Assembly: GCA_025558095.1 (NCBI GenBank)
Contig: JAIVFI010000026.1
Span: 62,001-126,000, forward strand
Reading direction: 5' to 3'
DNA: 64,000 nucleotides
Source of the DNA: Hyaloraphidium curvatum
Lineage: Eukaryota; Monoblepharomycota; Hyaloraphidiomycetes; Hyaloraphidiales; Hyaloraphidiaceae
In this document: in pieces, positions 1-10,855 of the stretch
Layout of the letters: every line of letters begins with the position of its first letter
Numbering within the stretch: the first letter of the stretch is position 1
Position numbers and translations under genes: made by a program
Notes under the pieces: model-generated
The model's database searches: none
Seen by the model: only the letters and a program-made list of their open reading frames with translations
Told to the model about the DNA's origin: nothing

Positions 1-867
1 CGGCGAATGGTGGCAGCCAAGCCCATCCCCGGCGGATCGGCCACCGGCTTGCGCATGGCTTTGCACGGCAGCCGGGCCATCCGCGTTCAACCGGGCTATT
101 CCGGACGCCGCTCTGGTCCCCGTGGCACGTTTTGTCCCACCAACAGCGCGGCTCCCCTCGCCCGCGGCCCGTCCCTAGGAGGTTTTTCCCGCCTTCGGGC
201 AACAACCCCCGGCCCCGCCCATCCCGGCTCGCCAACCCCCAGGGCCCACGCCATCCACGTCTCCGACCCCTCTCCCGCCCAACCGACCCCCCGACCTGCC
301 CCGCAGCCTCCCCTCCCCTCCCCGGCTGCCGCAGCCGCATTTGCCCGCCCTGGCTGCCGCGGCCACGCACTTCGCCACACCCCCCCCCCTTCCCACCCCC
401 CTCCCTCCCCTCCCCGCCCTCGCAATCATCGGCGGCAAGCTACGCACGCGCCCGGGCGGCCCGGCACGGGCCCGGATGCGTCCGCCGTGCGGGGGCGGCG
501 GTGCGCTGCCGCAGCATCCAGGGGGAGGTTGCCGCCGGAACCCGCCCGGCCGCGGTCCGCCTTGCCGCCCGGCTGGCTTGGCCTCCGATTACCCGGACGC
601 TGCCGGCCGTTCGCGAGAACCGCCCCGCGGGCGGCGGTGGGGTCAAGGCACGGTGGACCCTCGGTGTCCCTTGGTCCCCTCAGCTCCCTCCGCCACACGG
701 CACGTGAAATAACCGGGATATATTGCGGCCGCCCCCGCAGCGCCGCGAACGGATGACTAGATGCCCGGATGCCCAGACGACTAGAATGATATAGGACCCA
801 GTTGCTCCCCCATGCAGCCGCGCTGCACGCTCCCCCGGCCCCCACCCTGTCCCCCCCACGGGACCAC
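1..867. other. No supported gene; GC-rich low-complexity spacer
   Basis: Reading frames here on both strands are long only because GC-rich, proline/arginine-coding sequence lacks stops. None has a domain, intron signals or a plausible start. Around 300-420 the DNA is a C-rich run (CCC/CTCC), probably the distal 3' flank of the minus-strand gene at 868-3680. Confidence 0.5.
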
Positions 868-3680
868 TCACGCGACGGTAAAGTACAGCGGGTACGCCCT
901 CCCCGCCTCCGAAAACTCGACGTCTGCGCACCCCGGGCGGCACACCGTTAGCTTCCCCCCTCACTGCGCCGCGCGACGCAAAAGGCACCCACAATCCTGC
1001 CACGCCACGTTCCCCTTGACGTCCCACGCCATGGCCACCAGCTCGTGGGCCCCCGGTGCCAGCTGCGCCGTGTCGAGCGCGAAGGAGCCGCCGTAGGTCA
1101 CGATGTTGCCCGGGAACATCACTTCGTGGACGACGGTGCCGTCCAGCGTCAGCTCGAAGCGGGCGAGGGGGACCGCGGAGCCCAGGGCGGTCACCGCGTT
1201 GCCCGGCCTGAGGCGGTACCGCACCTCCTGCATCCCCCTGGGCACCTGCGGCCCCGGCCGGAGGAGCAATTTGGGGAACAGCGGGTGCGTGGAGTCGACG
1301 GGCACGCACTCGCTCGTGAGATCGAGGGGGTTGGCCCGCTCGCACGGGACCTCGGTCGAGAAGTTGCCGACGGCGGTGATCTTCGCGAGGGGGCCCGCCG
1401 AGGTGGTGGTGGCGCGGGGGTGGAAGCTGGGGGGCAGGGCGGGGAACCACGTCGGTGCTGGATCGGGGGTTCGGTCAGCGGATGCACCGCGGCGGGGGGA
1501 GCGGAGGAGGTACCTCGCAGCTCGGCGTTGTCAGCGGGCGTCCCCGTCCTCGCGAAATCCAGCTCCAGGTGCGCGCCCGTGAGGAACCCGTCGTTGGCGA
1601 AGGAAAACCTGAACGTGTGGTTTCCCGGCGCCGCCAACGAAGCCGCGAGCGCCGCGTCCAGGTACAGCACAAAGTGGTTCGCCGGCGCCGACCTGTTCAT
1701 GGCGTCCGGGTACACGTTGGTGAAGTCCCTCCCAGCCCTCCAGAAGCTCCCGTTGAACACGGGGAGCACCGCCGTGCCGTCGACGAGGATGGTGTCGTTC
1801 TTGCTCCACGCGAGCGTGCCGTTGTCGGGCTGGAACCGGTACATGAACCTGCCCCCCCGCACCTGCCCCGGCGGCAGCGCGCCCGCCACCTGCACCGTGG
1901 CGACGCCGCCAAAGGACGAAAGCTGCTTCCACGAGGCATCGAGCTGCTCCCACGCGCGGAAGTTGCGCGTGACCGAATCCGGCGCGGGCCCGTCGAACCC
2001 GAAGTTGTCCCAGTGCACGGTGGTGAAGGGGGTGTTGTGCCGCGGGTTGCGCGAGCCGTTCTGGCGGAACGCCAGCCTGGCGCGCTCGAAGGGGAGGTCG
2101 AACCCAGAGGCCTCGAGGACGGTGCGCTCGTTGGCGGTGACGGAGATGGCGGTGCGCGAGATGGAGACGACGAAGCGGCGGCGGACGTTGATGGTCCTGC
2201 ACAGGTCCGAGGGGACGGTGCACAGGTTGGCGGTGTAGTTGACGGACGAGTCGCCGTAGGGCTGGAAGATGAGCTGCGCCGGGGAACGGGGGTGTCAGCG
2301 GGTCCGCGGGCGGGACGCGCGCGGGGCGGAGGGCGCACCAGGTTCTGCCGCATGTGGAGGAAGTACCGGGTGACGTTGCCCGAGGGGACGGAGTAGCCCA
2401 TGGTCTGGCGCATCTGGGCCTCGTTGTCGAAATACTCGTCCTTCTGGAAGTCGAGGAACCCTGTTGCGGGAGGCGGCGGTCAGCGGGAAGGCGGTACGGC
2501 GCACCCGGTGAGACGCACAGTAGTTGGACGACACGGGCCCGTCAAAGTCGAAAAACACCTTGCCGGTGCGCCCGGTAAAGTCGAACATGCCCCTCGGCCT
2601 CGCCGCGACGTGGCTGCCCTCGCACCAACCCCTCGCGAACCCGAGGTCCTTGACGAGGTTGTGCGCGTGGAACTGCGCGTTGATGAAGGTGGCCGATGCC
2701 GCGGGGTCGGCGCACCGGGAGTAGCTCGTCTGCCACTTGCCGGCGTCGAGGTCGCCCGGGCCGGTGTTGAAGTCGTCGAAGAAGCCCGTGGCCTGGGCAC
2801 GGATGGCGTCGACGCGGGCCGGGTTGGAGGAGAAGAAGACGGGGCCGGCGGGGAGGGAGAGGTTGCCGAAGAGGGTGCGGGAGGTGCCCACCGACTGCAC
2901 GGTGGCAAAGTACTGAACGCCCGGGGTAAGCGGCTGCACCTGGAAGTTGGAGTGGGGCCAGTAGGCGGTGACGTTTGCCGAGCCGTTTGCGGGGCCCCAG
3001 ACGATGCGGTAGTTGCGCTCGCCGCCGGTGGAGTTGTCGAAGATGAGCACGGCGGCGCGATCGTCGGCGACCACGGATAGGTTGAAGGGGGTGGGCGGGA
3101 GGGGAGTGACGCGGGGGATGGGCGAGACGGTGGTGCGGACGACCACGGGGCGGGTGGTGCGGATGGCGGGCAGCGTCGTCGTGCGGACCGGCGGCCGCGT
3201 GGTGGCGAGCACCTTGGCGGTGACTCGCTTGGACGTGGCCCGCTTCGAGGTCGACCGCCGCTTGCTCGTCGCGCGCCGCTTCTTTGTCGTCGAGCGGCGC
3301 CTCCGCGAGGTCGTCTTCCTGCGGCGCGTCGTCGAGCGGCGGCCGGTCATCTTGACGCCGAGCTGCCGCGGCTCGAGGGCGCCCGCGGCCGCCGCCGGAT
3401 CGCGCACGGCGGGCACGCGATCGGCCGCATCGATCGCATCGTCGATAATTGCCGGCGCGGCATCGCCCAGAACCGCCGGGAACGCCGTGGCCAGCAGCGC
3501 GAGGACGACCGCGGCGGCGAGCGCCGCGCAGACCGCAACCGCGCCGCGTGGCAGCCGCCCCCGCCCGCCCACGGCTGTACGCCGCATTCTGGCGTGCGAT
3601 GCGGCTGGCATTGTCCGGGATCCGCTGTCTGGAATGGGGGTGGGCCGCATTTCTGCGGTCCCCTCGGCGGTCCAGGCCAC
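868..3680 (-). CDS. Membrane-anchored, concanavalin-like lectin/glucanase-fold glycoprotein
   Basis: Function unknown; probably an extracellular or cell-wall protein. The N-terminus has a hydrophobic signal-anchor (AVCAALAAAVVLALLATAFP) followed by a Ser/Thr/Arg/Lys-rich stalk (residues about 110-185) and then a region with many N-x-S/T sites. A motif DDFNTGPGDLDAGKW, followed by a FDFTGRTGKVFFDFDG segment, resembles the beta-sandwich of concanavalin-A-like lectin/glucanase proteins. I read five exons with GT-AG introns: donors GTGCGT, GTGCGC, GTACCT and GTGGGT, with GCTGAC or GCTAAC branch sites, for example acceptors near 2476, 2275 and 1457. The last intron joins WQDY to VEFSEAGRAYPLYFTVA and a stop at 868-870. 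The start is uncertain: Met at 3680, 3650, 3611 or 3587. Without the last intron the protein would stop at 961. Length is about 860 residues. Confidence 0.6.
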
Positions 3681-4555
3681 CGCTAAGCCGAGCGGCGTCA
3701 GCGGAAACCCGCTCCGCCCCGTTCGCCGCAGAAATCCCCGGCGCGTCCCAAATCAGCAAATCCGGTGGCGGAGCTTGGAACGTCCCGGCCTCAGCGTTTC
3801 GCGTGGGGCAGCATAGGGTTTTGGAGATGGAGGCACAACCAGCGCGAGCCTCCCACCGCTGCTCCACTTCCACCTCTGGCGAACCCTGTTCCCTTGCCGT
3901 CGCGTCAGCCCCGCGGCAGCCGTCGGCGTCGCGGACGTGCGGCATCGACAGCGCCCCTGCGGCAGCCGTCGGCTGACCAATTCTCCCGCTCCAGTCAGGC
4001 CCTTGGACGTCACTCCGCCTCCCCAGCGTGAGGGTCCGATCGCACGCCGTCCGGGTGTGGCGCTGGTTTCCGTACCTTAAACGATTAGAAGAACTGTCCC
4101 AAACGCGAGCGTGGCTCGCGTAAAGGCCGGGCACTTCTGCGTCTCTGTTGGGCGAGCGGCGCATCTCGATCCCGCCCACGTCCGCTTCCCGAGTCCGTCG
4201 CCCTTTCACCCTCTACAGAAACAGCTGAAGGTCTGAAAATGCACGCACCCGGACCATGCGCCGGATGCTCTTCCGTCCGCAACGACGGCCGGGCCCCGCC
4301 CGGCCGAGCGAGGGGTGCAAACCGGGCCGGCCCGGCGGTCGAATCGCGGTCCCCATCCTCCGGAGCCGTAACATTGGACATTTCGGAGCCGTTCGCGGAC
4401 CCCTTGCGGGCCGTCGGCGCCGAATCGGTGGGAAAGGCGGGAGAACCGAATTGGGCATCCACGTTGGCTGACCAGGCGCCCACGCCGATTCGCATCATAT
4501 CGCGGATCGCGGAGCCGCAGAGCTCCCGGGTGCCAACAACGGCGCCCAAGATACC
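3681..4555. other. Divergent intergenic region without a supported gene
   Basis: This spacer lies between the divergently transcribed lectin-like gene and the acyltransferase. A 154-codon frame on the minus strand (4085-4549) would start only 7 bp from the acyltransferase start and has no recognisable domain, so it is not called. I see no repeat or RNA gene. Confidence 0.5.
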
Positions 4556-5317
4556 ATGGACGGCGTGCGGGACGAGCCCGGCGCGGGGACGGCCTCCGGC
4601 GCGCCCTGGGGCGCCGCAGCGCCGCCGGAACCGGCGGCGCCGCCCGACCTGTACCTCTTCGGCATCGACTCGCCGTACGCGGTGGATGCGTGGGAGTCGG
4701 CCAACCGCGCCGGGCTGCGCGTGCGGGGCGTGCGCAACATCGCCTCCGGCTCGGCCCCCGACGACGTGTTCCCGGACCCGCTGGACGTGTCGGACCCCGC
4801 CGACCCGGAGGATGGCCCTTCCAACTCGGATTCCCTCAAAGGCGCGCCGTTCGTGGTCCCGCTCGTGTCACCCCACCACCGCTCCCGCGCCGCCTCCCAC
4901 GCCGCCTCCCTCGGCCTGGTCCCGGGGCGCCTCGTCGACCCCACCGCCGCCGTCGCCGCCACCTCGCTCGCCGGCCCCGGGCTGTACGTCAACGCGCTGG
5001 CGGCCATCGGCGCCCGCGCCTCCTTGGGCGCGCACTGCGCCGTGAACCGCTCCGCCAGCGTGGGCCACCACGTCCGGGCGGGGGACTACGTGAGCTTCGG
5101 CCCCGGGTGCGTGGTCTGCGGCAGCGTCACCCTCGGCGACGGCGCGTTCGTGGGCGGGGGCGCGACGGTGCTCCCCCAGGTCCGGATAGGGCGGAACGCG
5201 GTGGTCGGGGCGGGGGCGGTGGTCACGACGGACGTGCCCGACAACGCGTTGGTGGTGGGGAACCCGGCGAGGGTTATGAGGGAGGTGAAAGGGTACGGGG
5301 ACCTGGGCGGCGTGTGA
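4556..5317 (+). CDS. NeuD/PglD-like hexapeptide-repeat acyltransferase
   Basis: Probable acetyl- or acyl-CoA-dependent acyltransferase with a left-handed beta-helix, of the sugar O/N-acyltransferase family (NeuD, PglD). Residues about 30-110 form a small alpha/beta N-terminal domain (starting [12 protein letters not shown]). Residues about 130-245 are hexapeptide repeats. The segment [17 protein letters not shown] carries the His that is catalytic in NeuD/PglD proteins. The C-terminus [12 protein letters not shown] is the usual end of such helices. The 253-residue length is close to the roughly 210-220 of bacterial relatives plus a Pro/Ala-rich leader. It has one exon, unlike most neighbours. 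The family is mainly bacterial, where it modifies surface sugars, so bacterial ancestry by transfer is likely. The acceptor cannot be told from sequence. The next gene downstream, a predicted glycosyltransferase, is convergent, which fits a surface-glycan theme but does not prove it. Confidence 0.8.
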   Translation: MDGVRDEPGAGTASGAPWGAAAPPEPAAPPDLYLFGIDSPYAVDAWESANRAGLRVRGVRNIASGSAPDDVFPDPLDVSDPADPEDGPSNSDSLKGAPFVVPLVSPHHRSRAASHAASLGLVPGRLVDPTAAVAATSLAGPGLYVNALAAIGARASLGAHCAVNRSASVGHHVRAGDYVSFGPGCVVCGSVTLGDGAFVGGGATVLPQVRIGRNAVVGAGAVVTTDVPDNALVVGNPARVMREVKGYGDLGGV

Positions 5318-5389
5318 CGATGGGCGGGGAGCACGGAGCGAAGGGGTGCCATCTCGAGCCGCCGCGCATCCCGAGCACCATGGCGATGC

Positions 5390-6799
5390 CTACCCTCCCC
5401 CCACCACCGTCCCGTTCCCGCACAACCAACCCAGTGCCCTCCCCGCATCCCTCAGCAGCACCCCCACATCCACCCCCAACGAGCACCCGAGCAGGCTCCT
5501 CCCGTCCCCGTGCGAGCACCACCAGCTCACCTGCGGCCCCGTCCTGCCGCACCTCTCCGCGCGGAACGCCTCGGGGCGGGGATGGCACCGGTAGCTTCTC
5601 GACCTGGAGTGCCCCGGCACGGGAATATGCTCCGTCGACAGCACGTACGGGGCGCCGATCCCTTCCCCGGAGGCGTGGGAGGTGTGTTCGCGCAGGAAGG
5701 AGGAGACTTCCACGATCGCGGCGTCGGCGCGGCCGTTGCGGAGGGGCAGGTAGCCGACGTTGCCGAGCTGCGAGCCGCGGGGGGTGACGAGGAGGCCGAA
5801 CGACGAGAAGGCGAGGGCCTGGTCGGGTACGGGGGTCGCGGGCGTGAAGGAGATGGTGGCGATGGGCCGGCGGGTGAGGTTGCCCAGGGCCGAGAGCACC
5901 TCGGCGAGGTTCACCATCGCGCGGTTGCCGTTGGCCGACGAGCCGGGATCCCGCACGTATACCGCCACCCGCGGATTAATGCAGCGGTCCTCCGGGGGCG
6001 GCGGCGGCTCATCCAGCCCGAGCAGCGCGAGCGCCTCCCTGCGCCATTCCGCCCAGGCCTCCGCCGAGGAAAAGTAGCGCCCGTACGTCGCGTCGAAAAA
6101 CAGCCGCTCGAAGCAGATCCACGGCGCGGAATACGCGCTGGCGTTCTCCGGCTTCTTCCGGTCCTCCATGTGGAACTCGGCCCGCCTCTCCGCCCACCCC
6201 GCCGCGAGCATCCCCTCCCTCTCCCACCCCGCGAACGCCGCATCCCCAGCCACCCTCCCCCACTCCCATCCCGAAGCAAGGGAGGGGCACTGGTGGAACG
6301 CCAGCCTGTCGAAGACGGGCACTGTGACCTTCCCCTCGCGGCGAACCTGCAGGAGCGCGGTTGCCCTCGAAGCCCGCATCAGGACGTGCGCGGGGTTCGT
6401 ATCCCCCCGCCGCTGCTGCCAGCAGTTTGTCAAATGTGTGGTTCCCCGGAGCAGCCTGCGGGCCGTGCCCGGGTCGGAGAACTCGGCGGGGAGCTTCCTG
6501 GTCCCCGCCGGGTAGCCCGTCCGCGCGTCCGGCCACCCCGTGTCGGCGACGTGGATCCCGTCCGCCCCGCCGCGCACGCACGCGTTGGTGAATTCCAAAA
6601 GAGCGTCGCCGGAGGGCATCCCCTGGCGGCGGTGGCGGCGCGAGGAGGCCAGGAACCCCGGGAGCGCGGAATTGGGGAGCAAGACGGCACCCGGTGAGGC
6701 ATCGGGTGGCGTAGACGAGGGTGGGGTGTCCGGGAGGAAAAGGAGGAAGAGAGGGAGGGCGGCCAGGAGGAGCGCATGGCGCGAAGGAGGGCGGAGCAT
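5390..6799 (-). CDS. GT61-like glycosyltransferase, type II membrane protein
   Basis: Predicted Golgi-type glycosyltransferase of the GT61 (DUF563/EOGT-related) group. The chosen Met at 6799 is followed at once by a membrane anchor (HALLLAALPLFLLFLP) and a Pro/Ser stem. The catalytic region contains RVAVYVRDPGSS, the NRAMVNLAEVLSAL helix and the C-terminal block FGLLVTPRGSQLGN followed by AIVEVSSF, which matches the GT61 pattern 'vgpHGAgLtN...vvEi'. Note that the usual HGA is RGS here. A frame continues upstream to 6979, but it lacks sense before the anchor. Length is about 469 residues with no evident intron. The C-terminus is Cys-rich. Acceptor and donor are not deducible; GT61 members transfer xylose, GlcNAc or arabinose. 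It is convergent with the acyltransferase at 4556-5317. Confidence 0.65.
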   Translation of the reverse strand: MLRPPSRHALLLAALPLFLLFLPDTPPSSTPPDASPGAVLLPNSALPGFLASSRRHRRQGMPSGDALLEFTNACVRGGADGIHVADTGWPDARTGYPAGTRKLPAEFSDPGTARRLLRGTTHLTNCWQQRRGDTNPAHVLMRASRATALLQVRREGKVTVPVFDRLAFHQCPSLASGWEWGRVAGDAAFAGWEREGMLAAGWAERRAEFHMEDRKKPENASAYSAPWICFERLFFDATYGRYFSSAEAWAEWRREALALLGLDEPPPPPEDRCINPRVAVYVRDPGSSANGNRAMVNLAEVLSALGNLTRRPIATISFTPATPVPDQALAFSSFGLLVTPRGSQLGNVGYLPLRNGRADAAIVEVSSFLREHTSHASGEGIGAPYVLSTEHIPVPGHSRSRSYRCHPRPEAFRAERCGRTGPQVSWWCSHGDGRSLLGCSLGVDVGVLLRDAGRALGWLCGNGTVVGGG

Positions 6800-7202
6800 G
6801 GCGCGCCCCGGGGTCTCCGAGGACGCGCTCCGAGGTTCCCCAGGCGTCAGAAACGCTCCGCAGCCTCCGGGGCGAGCCGGATCTGGTGCGGCGTTGGCCA
6901 ACAGGCAATCCTTTGAATGCGGGGGGACGGTTTCGGCCAAGCCCTCGTTTGGAAATTGGAGCTGTCCACGTAGTACCATGCGGATGACCTAGCTTAGCTT
7001 CTGAGCGAGATGGCTCCGTCCTGCTTTTGCGGCCGATGCGCATTGCACCGCAGGGCGAATCGAACGACTCGCGCTCGCTCGCTTCTAACACGTTGAGCGC
7101 GGCCTGTTGACCCCAGCCTGCACCAGCCGGAGACGGCATACATGCACGATGGTTGCTTTTGGTATCGCCACAACACGGTTGCATGCCACGCGCTCGAGTG
7201 AC

Positions 7203-7892
7203 TCACGCCCGCACCATAGCCATCTCCCCGGCCGCCCCCTCCCCCTCCGCCTCCTCGATCATCGCCTCCCTCCCCTCCCTGGCCATCCTCTCGCATTCGG
7301 CCTGGGCATAACCCCTCTCGTACTCCTCCGGCCCCCAGGTCTCGAAGACGTGCACGGAGGGGTGGAACCGCACCCGCCTCCGCCGGGCCGCGGGGCGGGC
7401 GTCGGGCCAGAAGCGTCCCAGGGGGAGAGATATCGATGCGTGGTGGGGGAAGGGGAGGGAGAGGGACGGGGAGGGGGAGTTGGGCGGGGCGAGGGGCGGG
7501 GAGGGCGGGGAGAACGGGCGGTTGGAGAAGGGGGTGACGTGCAGGGAGGACCCCGGGAAGCATTCCGGGGAGGCGGAGGAGTCGCACGTCGTGTCCGAGG
7601 GTGCGGGCGAACCCGGAATGTGGGGCGGCTGCTTCCGCGACGAGACGAAGCGCGAGAGCGCCAGCGCCGCACCGTCCTCGTCCCCCCGGAGCGTGGCGTC
7701 CGAGTCGACCGACGTGCGCTGCGCGTCGAACGGGTGCGGCCATTCGCGGGCCGCGGAAACGTCGACGGTGGCGCGGCGCGGGATGAGGGACTGCACGAAG
7801 GCGACGCCGCGGGGGTAGCACCCCGCGCACGGGTCGGAGCGGCGCCGCGGGAGGGGCCAGAGCGCAGGAACGGCGCCGTCCATCGGTTCCAT
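7203..7892 (-). CDS. Small protein with RVxF-type (PP1-docking-like) motif
   Basis: I do not recognise this gene as a named family. The 229-residue product has a Ser/Pro-rich, low-complexity middle. Near the C-terminus is a basic stretch followed by RVRFHPSVHVFETWGPEEY. The RVRF core followed by an acidic/aromatic block is the arrangement of protein phosphatase 1 docking sites in several fungal and animal regulatory subunits. The tail (about residues 195-229) is a Glu/Ala-rich helix. Start at 7892, with an alternative Met three codons later. It is probably one exon. Function as a PP1 regulator is inference from the short motif only. Confidence 0.45.
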   Translation of the reverse strand: MEPMDGAVPALWPLPRRRSDPCAGCYPRGVAFVQSLIPRRATVDVSAAREWPHPFDAQRTSVDSDATLRGDEDGAALALSRFVSSRKQPPHIPGSPAPSDTTCDSSASPECFPGSSLHVTPFSNRPFSPPSPPLAPPNSPSPSLSLPFPHHASISLPLGRFWPDARPAARRRRVRFHPSVHVFETWGPEEYERGYAQAECERMAREGREAMIEEAEGEGAAGEMAMVRA

Positions 7893-8569
7893 TTCGCTAT
7901 ATGCGGTGTTTGCTGGTTGGTGCTGACTTTCGACATCCCGGGCGGGTTCGAGGGCCCGAGGCGAGTCAAAATTGTCCAGATGCGACGGCGGAGCCAGGGC
8001 CCTAGATGTTGCTCATCGGCCCGGGACCCCGCTCCCTGCCTTCCCCTGTGTCTCCAGCGCCATCGGTCGGTATCCAAAGGCTTCGGTAAGTTCGTGAGGT
8101 CCTGGTGGCGCACAGTCTGGGGTCGGCGTGCGAACCTCGGGAAACGGTCGGAGAAGCGGTGTGTCATCGGGTCCGGAGGTGCGGCGGGGGCCCCGAACCG
8201 CACGGCGGAACGGATCTCGCGAATGCCGGGCCCCCGCGCCATCCGGAAGTGTGAGGAGTCGAAGGATGACCACCGAATAGCCGGAACCGCCCGGGCCGGC
8301 AGGCCGCGGATGCAGGACGGCAGGGCACCGGGACTTCGCCGCGCGGATCCCTCGGAATGCGTCATCGCCCGGGACGGGCCAATCTGCACGGCGGCAAGTC
8401 CTCACTCTCCTATATCGGACGGCACCTCGCCGCGGCGGGGTGGCCGCGAGCGCCGCTCGCGTTAGTGGTCAGCTTCACCTTCGCCGGCAAATGTCCGAGG
8501 GGCATCCGACTCGCGTCGGCCACCCGCGACGAGCGCTGCATGACTCATCCCTCGCACACGCGGCCAACA
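7893..8569. other. Intergenic region, nothing recognised
   Basis: This spacer lies between the RVxF-motif gene start and the ferroportin stop. Open frames on both strands cross it, but they are continuations of antisense frames from the flanking genes. No domain, repeat array or tRNA-like fold was seen. Confidence 0.5.
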
Positions 8570-10242
8570 TTACGCATCCGCAGCCCTACTCTCGTCCCCC
8601 GGCAGCTCGCACCACCTCCCCTTCCCCACGCCCTTGCACCCGCACGACGTCGTCCCCGCCGCCGCCGCCCTCCACCACCCCTCCTCCCTCCCCCTCCCCT
8701 TCCACCCCACCCAGACGGCAAACGTCGCCGCCCCCAGCGCCACGCTGGCCGCGCTCGCCGCCGCCAGCCCCCCGAACGCCTCGGGCGAGCTCCACACGGC
8801 CACGGCGACGTACTGCGCCATCTCCGCCGCCGCGCAGACGCTCCCGTGCACGCCGTTGATCCGCCCGCGGACGCCGGGGGCGACCATCTCCTGCATCAGC
8901 TGCGCCTCGATCGAGAGGTCCGCGGTCCAGAGGAAGAAGCGCGAAGCTGCGAGCAGGCCCAGGAAGGGGTACACCAGCGACGCGGGGGCGGCGCCGCCGG
9001 CGGCGTTGATCGGGAAGACCAGCGCGGCGGCGGGGATGAGCAGCGCCACCTCGCCCCACAGTCCGAGCAGCCCGGAATTGGGCAGGCCGATCCCCCGGAT
9101 CATCGGGGGCTCCGCGACGGTCGCCCCGATCCCGGCCACCACCCCCACCCCCCGCGCCGCCGCGACCGCCGCCGTCCCCACGCCCACGGATTCCAGGTAG
9201 GTGATCGTGATCCCTCCGAAGCTGAGCGACGTAAAGTACAGGAACGCCACGCTCAGCGACGGCAGCAGCACCGGATGCCTGGCGTACAGCGACCAGTCGT
9301 GCGCGAAGCGGCCGAACGAGTTGCGCACGTGCCGTGCGTGGTGCGAGGGGTCGAGGTACCAGTATGGCTGCGGCTCGCGCGGGGCCTTGGCGGGCTTGGG
9401 TTCCGCGAGGCCTGGGACGGCACGGTAGACGTTGCCGATGAGGCGGTACTCGAGCGGGTAGGAGAGGAGGTTCCAGACGATCAGCAGGAGGACAGTGAAG
9501 GGGAGGGGGAGCACCGAGACAAAGAGCGAGACGAGCAGGGGCGCCAGCACGTTGGAAAGCAGGTCGATCCGCCTCACCGACGCGTTCAGGCCCGCGAGCC
9601 GGTCCGGGTCCCCGCGGCTGGCCACGACGACCCAGTCCTTCTCGAGGCTGATGGCGTTGGCCATGTTTGACAGCTTGAGGAGGGCCGCGAAGAGGACGAC
9701 GAGGGCAAAGAGGGTGGCGGCGGCGGGGGAGACGGGGGCGCCGGCGTCGGAGGGCTGCACGCGGTACAGCCCATAGAGGAGGAGGTTGATCGCGATGATG
9801 CAGGCCTTTTGGCTGCTGATGGACGAGCGGATAGCTGCGGAAGAGGGGGTCAGCCCGACTCCGGGTTCGGGCGGACGCGCCGGCCGGACCCACCAAAGAG
9901 CCTCCCCGTTCTGTCGATCAGATTCCCCACCGTTTGACCTCCAATGATCGCCGCCCCGGTCGTCGCGAACCCCAGCACGGCGGCAAAGAACAGCGTCCCG
10001 CGGAAGATGCCGAGAAGGAGCACCACGGTGGCAAAGTCCTCCATGCGGGCGGACCACGAGGTGAGGAAGAAGGAGATGTAGAGGGAGAGGCGCCAGCGCT
10101 CGGCGGGGAGGAGGCGGGAGAGGAGGGATTGGGGGCCGGGAGAGGGGGCGGGCGCGTCCGGAGTTGCGTCCGCGGAGCCGACGCCGGCGCCGGGCGGGGC
10201 GGGCAAGGGCTCCAGTTCGACGGCCGTAGACTCTTCTGGCAT
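8570..10242 (-). CDS. Ferroportin-family iron exporter (SLC40)
   Basis: Predicted Fe2+ exporter of the major facilitator superfamily, in the plasma or vacuolar membrane. Two exons: 10242-9894 and 9834-8570. The 59-nt intron (GTGGGT...GCTGAC...CGCAG) joins LF to AIRSSIS in frame, giving 537 residues. Exon 1 has an acidic/Pro-rich cytosolic leader and the first helices (LYISFFLTSWSARMEDFA, then ...GNLIDRTGRLF), matching the ferroportin N-terminal helix pair. Exon 2 contains EKDWVVVASRGDPDRL and NASVRRIDLLSNVLAPLLV, the hallmark block of the family, then about eight more hydrophobic helices and a basic Cys-containing tail. Metal ligands of vertebrate ferroportin cannot be assigned safely by eye. 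Ferroportins are rare in Dikarya and commoner in early-diverging lineages, which bears on the source organism. Confidence 0.85.
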
Positions 10243-10855
10243 AATTGCTCCTTCCGAGGTCACCGACGTCCCCGCTGGGGCGGTTCCGTGGGCATGTCGA
10301 ATCGACTCGGAGTTGCAGCCGGCATCCCGCCGCTCGCCCAAGAACGCGACGCGTACCCGGTTCCCCCAGATTCACTTCAGATTGCAACAGGATCAAGAAT
10401 GTCAGAGTCAGGGGAGTTTCAGATACGGCCATATCTACCAGAAAGCACCAGTTCTCGTCAGACCACTGAAGTTAAGCTGGTATGAGCCACGTCAGTACTG
10501 TGGTGGGAGACCACACGGGAATACGTGGTGCTGTATCTTTTCCTCTTTTGCCGTCCCAACGACCGGGGTCTTTTGCAGAGATCCGAAGCGGTTGCCTTTT
10601 GCTCTGGATGTTCTCCGAGAGTGCTGCAAGGGGCGGAACGCGGTACAATAGAGAGGTTGGAACGGCGACCCTGCCCGAGCAACAGACGCCAACGAAGCAG
10701 CCAAGATTTCGACGAAAAAGATCACCGCGACATCTGCCAGGCAATTTTCATCCTTGATCCAGCGGAAGCCGTTTCGTGCTTCCCATGGTCCAACCGCGGG
10801 ACGTCCGGCCGCGGGACGCCTGCCCCGGACACGTGTCAGCCCATCGCCGGCAAAG
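10243..10855. other. Divergent promoter region
   Basis: This is shared upstream DNA of ferroportin (minus) and the coiled-coil gene (plus). It is less GC-rich than its surroundings, with AT-rich stretches around 10360-10560. Short frames cross it on both strands, but none shows a domain. No defined element was recognised. Confidence 0.45.

Noticed and set aside
7-756. Long open frames on both strands at the left edge
   Set aside because: Pro/Arg/Gly-rich, no domain, overlapping frames equally open; explained by GC-rich composition.
7020-7110. tRNA-like GTTCGATTC on the minus strand
   Set aside because: Flanking stems do not pair and no acceptor or anticodon arm was found.
8357-9670. 437-codon plus-strand frame over ferroportin
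   Set aside because: Antisense to a well-supported multi-helix transporter and without a family of its own.
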